Assembly (NCBI GenBank): GCA_947631575.1
Contig: CANRLW010000011.1
Location: 1 to 39,594 of the forward strand
DNA: 39,594 nucleotides
Direction of reading: 5' to 3'
Origin: an uncultured Clostridia bacterium
GTDB taxonomy: Bacteria; Bacillota; Clostridia; Oscillospirales; Ruminococcaceae
Positions 1 to 9,075 of this stretch are shown here, in pieces; the first letter of the stretch is position 1, and every line of letters begins with the position of its first letter. The position numbers and the translations under genes were made by a program. The notes under the pieces were generated by a model that ran no database searches, was not told where the DNA came from, and was given only the letters and a program-made list of their open reading frames with translations.

Positions 1-318
1 CGCTGTTGGAAAGAGGAAGCCGACGAGATAAGGGCGGCGTCTAGATACGGAAAACCGACAGAGGACAAAAATGAAGTTTCTGTCCGAGGAATAGTGACCG
101 ACGAATTTCTCTTGGAATTATCAGATGATGAACCGACAGACAAAAGCATATACAACAAGATGACAAAGTATTTTACAATTAACGTAAAAAATTTTTGCAG
201 TGCGCATTATGGGACAGAGATTTATATTGAGAATTTGCCCGAAGAGGATATTTTATTTGTCGAAGATGTTTTTAGTCCGTTTGAGGATAAGTTCAGCATT
301 TCAATAGGAAACTATTAA
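1..318 (+). CDS. 3' end of an unknown protein (partial)
   Basis: The reading frame is open from the first base of the window to TAA at 316-318, so these 105 residues are the C-terminal part of a longer protein whose start lies outside. The visible part is acidic and hydrophilic, has no obvious membrane segment, and ends with the pattern EDKFSISIGNY. A GTG at 94 is in frame, but no good ribosome binding site precedes it, so it is probably internal. The gene ends 32 bp before dnaE and reads in the same direction, so the two may share a transcript. I do not recognise the family and assign no function. Confidence 0.6.
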   Translation, partial: RCWKEEADEIRAASRYGKPTEDKNEVSVRGIVTDEFLLELSDDEPTDKSIYNKMTKYFTINVKNFCSAHYGTEIYIENLPEEDILFVEDVFSPFEDKFSISIGNY

Positions 319-350
319 AATCCCCTCCCATAAGAAAAGAGGTGTGTATA

Positions 351-3300
351 TTGTCGGGTTTTGTTCATTTAAATGTTCATACTGGTTACAGTCTGCTTGA
401 GGGTGCTTGCAGGCTCAGAGAGCTGTGCGAAAAAGCAAAGGCGCTCGGTATGTCCGCGCTTGCGATAACCGACACGGGCGCACTCTACGGCGCTATAGAC
501 TTTTCGGATATCTGCGGAGAACTCGGCATAAAAGCTATTATCGGCTGTGAAATAAGGGTCAGCGAAAACAGCAGATTTATGAAAGCGTCCTCCGAGCCGA
601 GCAGGCTTACGCTTTTGTGCAAAAATGAAACGGGCTATAAAAACCTCTGCCGCCTTATCTCCGAGCAAGTCGAAGTAATGGGCGAATTTGTAAGCGACAA
701 GGACTGCATTGAAAAATACGCAGAGGGGCTTATTGCGCTTTCTGGCGGGAACAGGGGCGAAATTGCCCGCTTAATTCGTGAGAGAAGAACTGCCGAAGTC
801 AAAAAGTGCGCCGAATGGTATAGGTCGATATTCGGCGAGGACTTTTATCTTGAACTGAACAGCCACGATACCGCCGAGGAAACGGCGCTCTGCAGAGAAC
901 TTCGGGCATTGTCCGAAACAACGGGAATAAAGACCTGTCCCACAAACAATGTCCACTATGTCGAAAAATCGCAGAGCAGGGCGCAAAAGCTCCTTGAATG
1001 TATAAAAGAAAACCGCAGGCTTTCCGATAAATCGAGCGGCGGGCTTTTAAACGACGAATATTATCTGAAAAGCGCACAGGAGATGAAACGCTTTTTCACC
1101 GCCGAGGAGATCTCGCAAACCGAAATAATTGCCGAAAAATGCAATTTTAAATTTGAGTTTGGCGTTACAAAGCTCCCGCTTTTCAAAAAAGACGGCGTTT
1201 CGGACAACGCCGAGTATTTTCGCAGGCTATGTGAAAAAGGCGCGGAAAAGCGTTATGGCACGGTGACGGACGAGATAAAGAGCCGCCTTGATTACGAGCT
1301 TTCGATAATCGAAAAAATGGGCTTTGTGGACTATTTTCTGATAGTGTGGGATTTTGTGCGCTATGCAAAGACGAATGATATTCCCGTAGGACCGGGCAGA
1401 GGGAGCGGCGCGGGGTCACTGTGCGCATACTGCATGGGGATAACGGAAATTGACCCGCTGCGTTATAATCTCCTGTTCGAGAGATTTTTAAACCCCGAGC
1501 GCGTTTCAATGCCCGATTTTGATATAGACTTCTGCAACGAGCGCAGGGGAGAGGTTATAGAGTATGTCCGCGGGCGTTACGGCGCGCCGTGCGTTGCACA
1601 AATTGCCGCGTTCGATACCCTTAAATCAAAAGCGGCGATACGCGACGCGGGGCGGGCGCTTGCCATTCCACAGCGCAAGATAGACGCCGCCGCAAGAGCC
1701 GTGCCGCCGCTCATAAATCCGCAGCTTTCGGAGGAAATAAAGCGCGGGGAGCTTAAAGCGCTCTACGAAACGGACAGCGAGATAAAAACGCTTATTGACG
1801 CGGCAATGCTTATCGAGGGATTTCCGCGGCATACTACCGTTCATGCGGCGGGAATAGTTATAACGCGCGAGCCTGTCGTAGAATATGCGCCCGTAGAAGT
1901 AAACGCGGACGGCGCAAAAACGCAGTTTACCATGACCGCGCTTGAACGGCTCGGGCTGCTGAAAATGGACTTTCTGGGGCTTAGAAATCTCACGGTCATT
2001 CACAAAGCTTGCCTTAAAATACGCGAAACCGAGCCGAATTTTGACATAAAGACAATAAGCGAAAATGACGAAAAAACATTTAAAATGCTCGGAGAGGGAA
2101 AGACCTGCGGCGTGTTTCAGCTTGAATCGGACGGAATGTCGTCGGTAATTGCCCGCTTGAAACCGCAGTCTATAGAGGACCTTACGGCGGCAATTGCATT
2201 ATACCGCCCCGGACCTATGGATTCTATTCCCGCGTATATTGAAAACAGGCACAAAAAGCCCGAAGAGATAAAATACAAACATCCGCTCTTGAAAAATATA
2301 CTCTCCGTAACATACGGCTGTATAGTATACCAAGAGCAGGTAATGCAGATATGCCGCGAAATAGGCGGGTATTCATACGGCAGAGCCGACCTTGTAAGGC
2401 GCGCGATGTCCAAGAAAAAACACGGCGTTATGGAAAAAGAGCATGACGCGTTTGTTTACGGCACTGAAACCAACTGCGGAGCAATAAAAAACGGCGTGCC
2501 CGAGGATATTGCAAACGAGATATTCGACGAAATGGAAAAGTTTTCGAGCTATGCCTTCAACAAATCCCATGCGGCGGCTTATGCCACGGTAGCGTATCAG
2601 ACGGCGTATCTACGCTGTCATTATTACAAAGAGTATATGAGCGCGCTTTGTTCGAGCGTTGAGGACTATAACTCAAAGCTCGCGGAATATGCCGCGGACA
2701 TAAAAGCGAGCGGCTATAAACTTTTGCCGCCCGATATAAACAAAAGCTATGCGGATTTTGTGGTAGAAGGGAATGCGATAAGATTCGGGCTTTCGGCGAT
2801 AAAAAGCCTCGGCAGGAGCTTTTCCGAAGAAACAGCAAGAGAGCGCGACAAAAACGGGCTTTATACCTCGCCCGAAGATTTTGCCGTGAGGACGGAGGCT
2901 TTCGGAAACAACCGCAGGTATACCGAATCGCTTATAAAATGCGGCGCTATGGACAACTTGGGCGTTACGCGCGCAAGCATGCTTTTGGGTTTAGACGGAC
3001 TTATGAACTACGCGGCGCGCGAAAACTTCAGGAGGGAGAGCGGACAGCTCGACCTGCTCGGAAGTGAAGAAAAGCAAACGAAGTTTACCTTTCCGCACTC
3101 GGAAGAATTTCCTAAAACAAAGCTCCTTAGTTTGGAAATAGAGATGATAGGGTTTTATGTTTCGTGTCACCCCGCGAGCATTTACCTGCCGCGCGCGGAA
3201 AATGCTCCCGACCATGAGAGCTTTATGTTCATAGCGGACGCTTTAGGGCGGAGGGACGGCGCTTTAGTGTCGACAGTTGCGCTTGTGCAGAATGTAAGGA

Positions 3301-3737
3301 CGCATTTTTCAAAGAGCGGGGAAATGGCGTTTGCGGATATTGAGGACGAAAGCGGGACAATTTCGGCGGTCGTATTTCCAAGCACTTTTTCCGTCTCGGA
3401 GCGGCTCACCGTGGGGAAGGTGTACTATTTCGGCGGGAGAATACAAAAGAAGGACGGGAAAACGAGCCTTATTGTAAACAGCATAAGGCGGGGCGAGAGC
3501 CTCCCCGAGGGACGTTCTAAGACGCTCTATGTCAATTTTGAAAACGAAAACGACCCGCGCATTCCGAGGGTAACGGCATTGCTTTTCGAGTATTGCGGGA
3601 TAAGCGCCGCGAGAGCGTGCTTTCGCGATAAACGCGAGGTCAGACGTATAAACGGACTGCGGGGAGTCAGAATATGCGCGGAGCTTGTAAAGCGATTAAA
3701 AGACATTCTCGGCGGCGGAAATGTGGTCGTAAAGTAA
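351..3737 (+). CDS. dnaE: DNA polymerase III subunit alpha (DnaE)
   Basis: Replicative or error-prone DNA polymerase alpha subunit, 1128 residues, the usual DnaE size. Order of parts: PHP domain (about 1-280), family-C polymerase core with GRGSGAGS near residue 345 and the catalytic aspartate motif PDFDIDF near 386, KMDFLGLRN near 538, tandem HhH region, and a C-terminal OB fold near 975-1060. I choose TTG at 351 because AGAGG at 338-342 sits 8 nt upstream; a GTG at 342 overlaps that ribosome binding site. The PHP metal motifs are altered: HLNVH instead of HLHVH, ITDTG instead of LTDHG, and AQ instead of AH before the LLECI motif. From memory, B. subtilis DnaE, the companion of PolC, also begins HLQVHSGYS, so this is probably the equivalent polymerase with an inactive PHP domain. 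It ends at a strong hairpin shared with the converging transporter gene. Confidence 0.95.
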   Translation: MSGFVHLNVHTGYSLLEGACRLRELCEKAKALGMSALAITDTGALYGAIDFSDICGELGIKAIIGCEIRVSENSRFMKASSEPSRLTLLCKNETGYKNLCRLISEQVEVMGEFVSDKDCIEKYAEGLIALSGGNRGEIARLIRERRTAEVKKCAEWYRSIFGEDFYLELNSHDTAEETALCRELRALSETTGIKTCPTNNVHYVEKSQSRAQKLLECIKENRRLSDKSSGGLLNDEYYLKSAQEMKRFFTAEEISQTEIIAEKCNFKFEFGVTKLPLFKKDGVSDNAEYFRRLCEKGAEKRYGTVTDEIKSRLDYELSIIEKMGFVDYFLIVWDFVRYAKTNDIPVGPGRGSGAGSLCAYCMGITEIDPLRYNLLFERFLNPERVSMPDFDIDFCNERRGEVIEYVRGRYGAPCVAQIAAFDTLKSKAAIRDAGRALAIPQRKIDAAARAVPPLINPQLSEEIKRGELKALYETDSEIKTLIDAAMLIEGFPRHTTVHAAGIVITREPVVEYAPVEVNADGAKTQFTMTALERLGLLKMDFLGLRNLTVIHKACLKIRETEPNFDIKTISENDEKTFKMLGEGKTCGVFQLESDGMSSVIARLKPQSIEDLTAAIALYRPGPMDSIPAYIENRHKKPEEIKYKHPLLKNILSVTYGCIVYQEQVMQICREIGGYSYGRADLVRRAMSKKKHGVMEKEHDAFVYGTETNCGAIKNGVPEDIANEIFDEMEKFSSYAFNKSHAAAYATVAYQTAYLRCHYYKEYMSALCSSVEDYNSKLAEYAADIKASGYKLLPPDINKSYADFVVEGNAIRFGLSAIKSLGRSFSEETARERDKNGLYTSPEDFAVRTEAFGNNRRYTESLIKCGAMDNLGVTRASMLLGLDGLMNYAARENFRRESGQLDLLGSEEKQTKFTFPHSEEFPKTKLLSLEIEMIGFYVSCHPASIYLPRAENAPDHESFMFIADALGRRDGALVSTVALVQNVRTHFSKSGEMAFADIEDESGTISAVVFPSTFSVSERLTVGKVYYFGGRIQKKDGKTSLIVNSIRRGESLPEGRSKTLYVNFENENDPRIPRVTALLFEYCGISAARACFRDKREVRRINGLRGVRICAELVKRLKDILGGGNVVVK

Positions 3738-3750
3738 GCGAATAATAAAA

Positions 3751-3782
3751 AGGGCGTAAACCGTTATAGCGGTTTACGCCCT
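3751..3782. terminator. Bidirectional intrinsic terminator between dnaE and Na/Pi transporter
   Basis: A 13-bp perfect stem (AGGGCGTAAACCG paired with 3770-3782) with a 6-nt loop TTATAG lies between two converging genes. On the minus strand it is followed by a T-rich tract (the complement of 3741-3750), on the plus strand by TATAATTT. Confidence 0.85.
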
Positions 3783-3809
3783 TATAATTTCATACTGTAT
3801 ACTGACTAT

Positions 3810-5579
3810 CTATCTTCTTTCGGGGAGCGTGTACTTAGAGCGGTAGTCGTTGAATTCGTCCATAAACTCGGACTTGTCGAGCTTTTTCAGCTCGTTTATA
3901 TACTCATGAGTATCAAGGCTGTTTTCCTTTATCTGGATAAGACATACCGCAATATTCGAACAGTGGTCCGAAACCCTCTCATAATTCGTCAGCAGATCCT
4001 GAAGGATAAACCCTAGCTCTATAGTGCATTTTCCTGTTTTCAGGCGCTCTACATGGCGGTTTTTAAGCTCCGTTCTAAGCCCGTCTATAACGTCCTCAAG
4101 CGGCTCTACTTCTTTCGCCAGTGCAACATCGTCGTTTAAAAATGCCTTTAGCGACATATCTAGTATCTCTTTCAGCGCCGCAGTCATAACCGCCATTTCG
4201 TTTTCCGCAGCTTTTGAAAACTTTATCTTCTTGTCGTGCATTTCTTCGGCAGCCTCGGTTATGTTTACCGCATGGTCTGAAATGCGCTCGAGGTCGCCTA
4301 TGGTGTGGAGCAGGTTTGAAACGGCTTGTCCGTCGCTGGAAGAAAGGTCTTTAGAGGCGACCTGGAGAATATACGAGCCTATTTTGTCTTCATAGATGTC
4401 AATTGTGTTTTCGTTTTCGACAATTTCCGCGGCGGTCTTTGCGTCGTAATTCCCCACAAGGTCTATCGCCGAAAGCAGCGTTTTGTGTGTAAGATCCGCC
4501 ATTTTATACGCAACGTTCTTGCATTCTTCAATTGCTACTGCGGGAGTATTAAGAAGACGCTTGTCCAGTATAGGCATTTTCGCCTCGTCGTCCTTGCTGT
4601 CGCGGATAGTAAGGCAAGCCAGCTTTTCGAGCTGCTTTGTAAAAGGCAGGAACAGCGCGGTTGCTAAAATGTTGAACAGCGAGTGGATAACGGCAATTCC
4701 TACCGCGTTTATTTGTTCGTTTACTATCGGCATATCAATAAACGCCGTAACAAGATAGAACAGCCCGAGGAACACTACCGTTCCTATAACGTTGAAATAA
4801 AGATGAACTATCGCCACGCGCTTTGCGGCTTTGTTAGCTCCTATCGACGAAATAAGCGCCGTAACGCACGAGCCTATGTTCTGTCCGAGAAGAATGGGGA
4901 GCGCTATTTTATATGTGACAGTCCCCGTCTGACTTGCGACCGACTGTAGAATACCGATAGAAACGGACGACGACTGCAACACCGCCGTGAGTATCGCGCC
5001 CGCGATAACTCCGAGTATCGGGTTTGAAAACATCGTCATAAACCGCGTAAATTCGGGAACATCCTTTAATTTTTCCGAGGCGGCGGACATCATATTCAGT
5101 CCGAACATCAAAAGCGCAAATCCCATAAGTATATTTCCGACGGTCTTTTTCCTGTCGGATTTTGTAAACATTGCGAGGATTATTCCGATAAGCGCGATAA
5201 CGGTTATAATGGTGTTGAAATTTAAAATGTTCATTATTCCCGAAACTTCGCCGCCCGCGAGCGAAGAAAGGCTCACAAGCCACGCCGTAGCGGTCGTTCC
5301 GATGTTTGCGCCCATAATAACGCTTATCGCCTGGGAAAGCTTTAAAAGTCCCGAGTTTACAAAGCCTACCATCATGACGGTGGTAGCGGCGGATGACTGT
5401 ATAAGCGCCGTTACTGCCGCGCCGAGAGCCACGCCCTTTATGGGGTTTGAAGTCATTTTATTGAGCAGGTCTTCTATCCTGCCACCTGCAAATTTTTCGA
5501 GCGACGCGGAGAGCGTGTGCATTCCGAACATAAACACGCATAATCCCGCGATCATTGACACAACATCTTGAAAGGTCAT
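3810..5579 (-). CDS. Na/Pi cotransporter family protein with C-terminal PhoU-like domain
   Basis: Integral membrane sodium/phosphate symporter of the NptA/YjbB type, 589 residues. The N-terminal half has two inverted Na/Pi-cotransporter repeats, marked by QSSAATT at residues 61-67 and QSSSVSIG at 202-209, each followed by a GxNIG motif (GANIGTT near 90, GQNIGS near 233). Between and around them are about eight hydrophobic segments. Residues about 345-570 are charged, helical and PhoU-like. ATG at 5579 is preceded by GGGAG at a good distance. The gene stands alone with its own promoter at 5654-5682 and ends at the bidirectional terminator at 3751. Transported ion and direction are inferred from the family. 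Confidence 0.9.
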   Translation of the reverse strand: MTFQDVVSMIAGLCVFMFGMHTLSASLEKFAGGRIEDLLNKMTSNPIKGVALGAAVTALIQSSAATTVMMVGFVNSGLLKLSQAISVIMGANIGTTATAWLVSLSSLAGGEVSGIMNILNFNTIITVIALIGIILAMFTKSDRKKTVGNILMGFALLMFGLNMMSAASEKLKDVPEFTRFMTMFSNPILGVIAGAILTAVLQSSSVSIGILQSVASQTGTVTYKIALPILLGQNIGSCVTALISSIGANKAAKRVAIVHLYFNVIGTVVFLGLFYLVTAFIDMPIVNEQINAVGIAVIHSLFNILATALFLPFTKQLEKLACLTIRDSKDDEAKMPILDKRLLNTPAVAIEECKNVAYKMADLTHKTLLSAIDLVGNYDAKTAAEIVENENTIDIYEDKIGSYILQVASKDLSSSDGQAVSNLLHTIGDLERISDHAVNITEAAEEMHDKKIKFSKAAENEMAVMTAALKEILDMSLKAFLNDDVALAKEVEPLEDVIDGLRTELKNRHVERLKTGKCTIELGFILQDLLTNYERVSDHCSNIAVCLIQIKENSLDTHEYINELKKLDKSEFMDEFNDYRSKYTLPERR

Positions 5580-5653
5580 ATGTTACTCCCAAAAAATAGT
5601 TCGTTCTGTCTTCTTGCCATTTTACTTCTTATCATTATTTTGTCTCAATTTAT

Positions 5654-5682
5654 ATTATACAAGAAATTCCCCAAAAAGTAAA
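5654..5682 (-). promoter_or_regulatory. Sigma-A promoter of the Na/Pi transporter gene
   Basis: Read on the minus strand: TTTACT (5677-5682), 17-bp spacer, TATAAT (5654-5659), about 75 bp before the start codon. No Pho-box type direct repeat was recognised. Confidence 0.65.
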
Positions 5683-5781
5683 GCCTTTTCACATATTTTT
5701 TCAAGATTTATGCAAAAGCGACATTTTTCCCCGTATGTGCCAAAAACTATGGTTTAGTTTAACAAGTTTGTATCAATTTCC

Positions 5782-6420
5782 TTATTTTGGCAATTGCGGC
5801 AGCTCTATCCGACTTCCGTTTTTGCCAATGTAATAATCGTTGCTTTTAAGACACGCGAGAGTTATCATATCAACGATCCAGCCTATGCCGAACATTCCGC
5901 CCGTAAACAGCCAGAGAAAGCCTGTCCCGACCTTGCCTTCATAAAAACGGTGAACGCCGAGCACTCCCATAGCAATGCAAAGTATAAGGCTCACCATTCT
6001 GTTTAGAGGTCTTACGTTTGCGGGAACGGTCGTATGAATAACAGTGGTCGTCTGGTTGACATAATTCGGCTCGGTTTTGAGAACTTCGACCTGCCGCCCG
6101 CAGTATGTGCAAATTACCGCGTCCATGTGTATAAGCTTTCCGCAGTACTTGCAGTATTTCATATTGTCGCTGCGCTCTATATGAACGCTTGCGGAAGAAA
6201 CCGACTGATTTTGCTGATTTTGCTGATTTGGTTGATTTGGCTGATTTACCTGCGGTATCTGCGAAAATTCGGGAAACGCCGTCTGACCCGAAAACGCGCC
6301 GCTTTGCGAAGAAGTGGCGGTTTTGCTTATTTCATTAGGGTTTCCGCCGGGATAATATTCCCCGGTCTGCGGGTCTGTCCAGCCTTTTTTCTTCAGGCTA
6401 AGTCCTTTATTGTCACTCAT
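5782..6420 (-). CDS. Zinc-ribbon and TM2 domain membrane protein
   Basis: A 212-residue small membrane protein of unknown role. Residues 1-35 are polar and contain a short W/P/G-rich stretch. Residues 57-73 are a low-complexity Q/N/P linker. A four-cysteine zinc ribbon follows (C90, C93, C104, C107). Residues about 138-190 form a TM2 domain: two hydrophobic helices around the conserved GVHRFYEGKVGTG turn. A strong AGGAGG precedes ATG at 6420. It is the last gene of the minus-strand run starting with DUF6062, 34 bp behind the CPBP protease gene. The zinc-ribbon plus flexible linker plus membrane segment layout is shared with the two proteins at 10760 and 11781. Confidence 0.85.
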   Translation of the reverse strand: MSDNKGLSLKKKGWTDPQTGEYYPGGNPNEISKTATSSQSGAFSGQTAFPEFSQIPQVNQPNQPNQQNQQNQSVSSASVHIERSDNMKYCKYCGKLIHMDAVICTYCGRQVEVLKTEPNYVNQTTTVIHTTVPANVRPLNRMVSLILCIAMGVLGVHRFYEGKVGTGFLWLFTGGMFGIGWIVDMITLACLKSNDYYIGKNGSRIELPQLPK

Positions 6421-6454
6421 AGTTAAAAGCCTCCTTTTCGGAAGTGTTGTTTAA

Positions 6455-7519
6455 TTATCCTGTTATCTTTGAAAGAACTTCATAGATACCGTTCGGAATA
6501 AACTGAAAGGTAAAGCTGTCCGCCGCAAGCAAAAAGCCGATTATTACCGTAACGCTTGAAAAGAATATCCCCCAGCGTTTTGCGGGCGACAATTCTTCTT
6601 GGACTTTCGGTACGCGATATTTATTGAGCTTTATAAGCTTTGCTATCAGCATAAACAACCCTACCGCAATAAGCAAGCCCATAAACACCATAAGTCCCAT
6701 ATATATCCCGACCGCGGGAGTTATCTCCGCTTGCCTGCCGGACGCTGTCGCAAGGATATAATCCCCGACGCTCTTTTCCGTAATAAGTAGCAGCAGCAGC
6801 GCCGCAACGCTGTTGAACATGGCGTGGAGAACGGTCGTAGTGATAATGCTTTTCGTTGAAACCGCGATATATCCCAGGCAAATTCCCAGAATGGTGGCAT
6901 AGAAGAACTGTGCGAAATTCGCATGAGTAAGCCCGAAAAGCAGTCCCGAAATGAAAATTGCAACGCCGTTTCCGTATGGGCGCATGCTTTCGAGGACTAT
7001 CCCTCTGAACCAGAATTCCTCCACTATCGGCGCAAGTATCGCCATCTGAAAGAACAATATCAGCCCGCAGGTGAAATTAGGCGCGGCAAAACTGTTCGCG
7101 GTATTGAAACTCTCGTTTACGTCCGTTTGTTTAAAAAACTGAGAGATAAACATAGTTATAAGATTTGTGACCATTCCCGCGGCATAAAGAGCGGGGAAAG
7201 TTCCGAGGGCGCTGGCGAAATACTTCGGTTTCCGATAGCTCGTTCTGCCGACTTCGCTTATCGGCTTTTTGAACACTATGAGCGTAAGCGCAATAGGAAT
7301 AACGTTCAGAAATAAAATGGACACAAGCGTTCTTATAATATAAGCCGTGGTAATGTCGGCATTATCGAGCGCGTCGGCGGCTAAGCTTAAAATTATCTCG
7401 GCAATTCCTCTCGCGCAGAAAATGATAATTATCATAATGCCGAGCTTTAAGCTTACGGACTTAAAGCCCTCGCGGAGATCGGCGGGCTTTTTGTTTTCGG
7501 TAGTTAACTCTTCGGACAT
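6455..7519 (-). CDS. CPBP family intramembrane glutamic endopeptidase
   Basis: A 354-residue multi-pass membrane protein of the CPBP (CAAX protease and bacteriocin-processing, Abi) family. The expected motifs are present: EExxxR as E167-E168-F-W-F-R172, FxxxH as F195-G-L-T-H199, and HAMFN at 232-236 supplying the last conserved His and Asn. There are about eight hydrophobic segments and a hydrophilic N-terminus. It starts 1 nt after the aroK-like stop codon, so the genes are probably translationally coupled. Substrate unknown; members process prenylated or membrane peptides or give bacteriocin self-immunity, but nothing nearby looks like a bacteriocin cluster. Confidence 0.88.
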   Translation of the reverse strand: MSEELTTENKKPADLREGFKSVSLKLGIMIIIIFCARGIAEIILSLAADALDNADITTAYIIRTLVSILFLNVIPIALTLIVFKKPISEVGRTSYRKPKYFASALGTFPALYAAGMVTNLITMFISQFFKQTDVNESFNTANSFAAPNFTCGLILFFQMAILAPIVEEFWFRGIVLESMRPYGNGVAIFISGLLFGLTHANFAQFFYATILGICLGYIAVSTKSIITTTVLHAMFNSVAALLLLLITEKSVGDYILATASGRQAEITPAVGIYMGLMVFMGLLIAVGLFMLIAKLIKLNKYRVPKVQEELSPAKRWGIFFSSVTVIIGFLLAADSFTFQFIPNGIYEVLSKITG

Positions 7520-7520
7520 T

Positions 7521-8033
7521 TTACTTTGCTCCTATCATTCTGTGATAATCGGCTATCTCGGCTACGACGTCCTCGGCGGTCTTTCCCAGACAGTCTACCT
7601 TGATATCGCAATATTCTTCGTAAAGCGCGCGCCTGTTGTTAAATACCTCTTCTACGCTCTGACCCTTGCGCATGGCTATGCCGCGCGTTTTTATGTTTTT
7701 AAGGCGCGGGAGAAGTTCCTCTGACGGCAGCGACAGATAATAGACAGCCCCGTTTTTCTTTAGGTAGAGCATGGATTCTCTGCTGTAGACCGCGCTCCCG
7801 CCCGTTGCGATAACGGTGTTTTCCGTTTCCGAAACGGAGAGTATCGCGCGTTCTTCGGCTATACAAAAGGTGTCAAGCCCGTCGCTGTCAATTATATCCT
7901 GCAAGAGCCTGCCCGTTTGCTTTTGAATAATAAGGTCGGTGTCGATAAACTCAAAGCCCAGCGATTTCGCCAGCAGAACGCCGATTGTCGACTTTCCCGC
8001 GGCGGGCATTCCGATAAGCACAATGTTTTTCAT
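7521..8033 (-). CDS. Shikimate kinase-like P-loop kinase
   Basis: A 170-residue small nucleotide kinase. It has Walker A GMPAAGKST (8-16), the DTD motif (31-33) and a lid-proximal Arg in NNRRALYEE, all typical of the shikimate kinase AroK fold. Two substrate-site features differ. The Arg expected in the F-R-x-x-E segment is a Cys (TFCIAEE, 56-62), and the GGG loop is GGS (78-80). It may therefore phosphorylate something other than shikimate. No other aromatic-pathway gene is near; it lies between tsaD and a protease gene. Its ATG overlaps the tsaD stop (TGATG), showing tight coupling. I assign the family with confidence but not the substrate. Confidence 0.75.
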   Translation of the reverse strand: MKNIVLIGMPAAGKSTIGVLLAKSLGFEFIDTDLIIQKQTGRLLQDIIDSDGLDTFCIAEERAILSVSETENTVIATGGSAVYSRESMLYLKKNGAVYYLSLPSEELLPRLKNIKTRGIAMRKGQSVEEVFNNRRALYEEYCDIKVDCLGKTAEDVVAEIADYHRMIGAK

Positions 8034-9046
8034 CAGAACCTCACCTCGTCGAGCGGCATTGTCGCATAAGCGTTAAGGTTAGTCTTTGCAATATTTCCCG
8101 CCATAAACTCATAATACCCCTGACAGCCTATCATTGCGGCATTGTCTCCGCAAAGCGAGAGCGGCGGCGCGAAAAGCGCCATGTCGTGTTCTTCGGCGGC
8201 TTTTGATAATGCCGAGCGCAGTCCGCTGTTTGCGGCTACGCCTCCCGCGACGGCAATTGTCTTATAGTTGTTTTCAACTGCGGCGGAAATGAATTTTTCC
8301 GTCAGCATTTCGCACACTGTTTCCTGAAAGCAAGCCGAGAGGGAATTTACGTCAATTTCTTCTCCGCGCTGCTCGGTGTTGTGGATAAGGTTTAAAACGG
8401 CAGTTTTAAGCCCCGAAAAGCTGAAGTCATAGGGGTTAGGCGTATGCGGTCGGGGGAGCTTGTATTTCGAGCTGTCGCCGAGCTTTGCGGCGCTGTCGAT
8501 AAAGACCCCTCCGGGATAGGGAAACCCCATAGCCCGCGCGGCTTTGTCAAATGCCTCTCCCGCCGCGTCGTCTATAGTTCTTCCGAGCGTTTCAAACTCG
8601 GTGTGGCTTTTTACTTTTACTATGTGAGAGTGGCTTCCCGAAACGACAAGGCACATATAAGGCGGCTCAAGCTCTTTGTGCGCGAGATAGTTCGCCGCGA
8701 TATGCCCTCTTATATGATGAACGGGGATAAGAGGTTTTCCGAGAGAAAACGCCAGTCCCTTTGCGAAATTAACTCCCACAAGAAGAGCTCCCACCAGCCC
8801 CGGCGCAAACGATACCGCTATTGCGTCAACGTCTTTCGCCGTCACTTGTGCTTTTTCGAGCGCCTCGGACACTACTCCGCAAATGCTCTCACAGTGCCGC
8901 CTTGAGGCGATTTCGGGAACAACGCCGCCGTATAGACGGTGTTCTTCGATCTGCGTTGCTACGACCGAGGAAATTATTTCCCGCCCGTCGCGCACGACCG
9001 CCGCGGCAGTCTCGTCGCAGGAGCTTTCTATTGCTAATATATCCAT
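8033..9046 (-). CDS. tsaD: tRNA threonylcarbamoyladenosine transferase TsaD
   Basis: A 337-residue ASKHA-fold enzyme that, with TsaB and TsaE, transfers the threonylcarbamoyl group to A37 of ANN-decoding tRNAs. The N-terminus MDILAIESSCDETAAAVV and the GGVVPEIASRRH segment are diagnostic. Metal ligands are in HHIRGH (H111, H115), with a further conserved Asp in LCGDNAAMIG near residue 300. Length is normal for TsaD. It follows the DUF6062 gene by about 30 bp and overlaps the next kinase gene by one base. TsaB and TsaE are not in this window. Confidence 0.96.
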   Translation of the reverse strand: MDILAIESSCDETAAAVVRDGREIISSVVATQIEEHRLYGGVVPEIASRRHCESICGVVSEALEKAQVTAKDVDAIAVSFAPGLVGALLVGVNFAKGLAFSLGKPLIPVHHIRGHIAANYLAHKELEPPYMCLVVSGSHSHIVKVKSHTEFETLGRTIDDAAGEAFDKAARAMGFPYPGGVFIDSAAKLGDSSKYKLPRPHTPNPYDFSFSGLKTAVLNLIHNTEQRGEEIDVNSLSACFQETVCEMLTEKFISAAVENNYKTIAVAGGVAANSGLRSALSKAAEEHDMALFAPPLSLCGDNAAMIGCQGYYEFMAGNIAKTNLNAYATMPLDEVRF

Positions 9047-9075
9047 TATTTTAAATACCTCTGATACTTTTAGAG

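Noticed and set aside
369-3409. Minus-strand open frames inside dnaE
   Set aside because: They overlap a clearly conserved polymerase gene along its whole length and have no recognisable products.
5744-5760. Hairpin AAACTA/TAGTTT as a terminator of the TM2 gene
   Set aside because: The stem is only 6 bp and A/T-rich with a short T-run; too weak to list as a feature.
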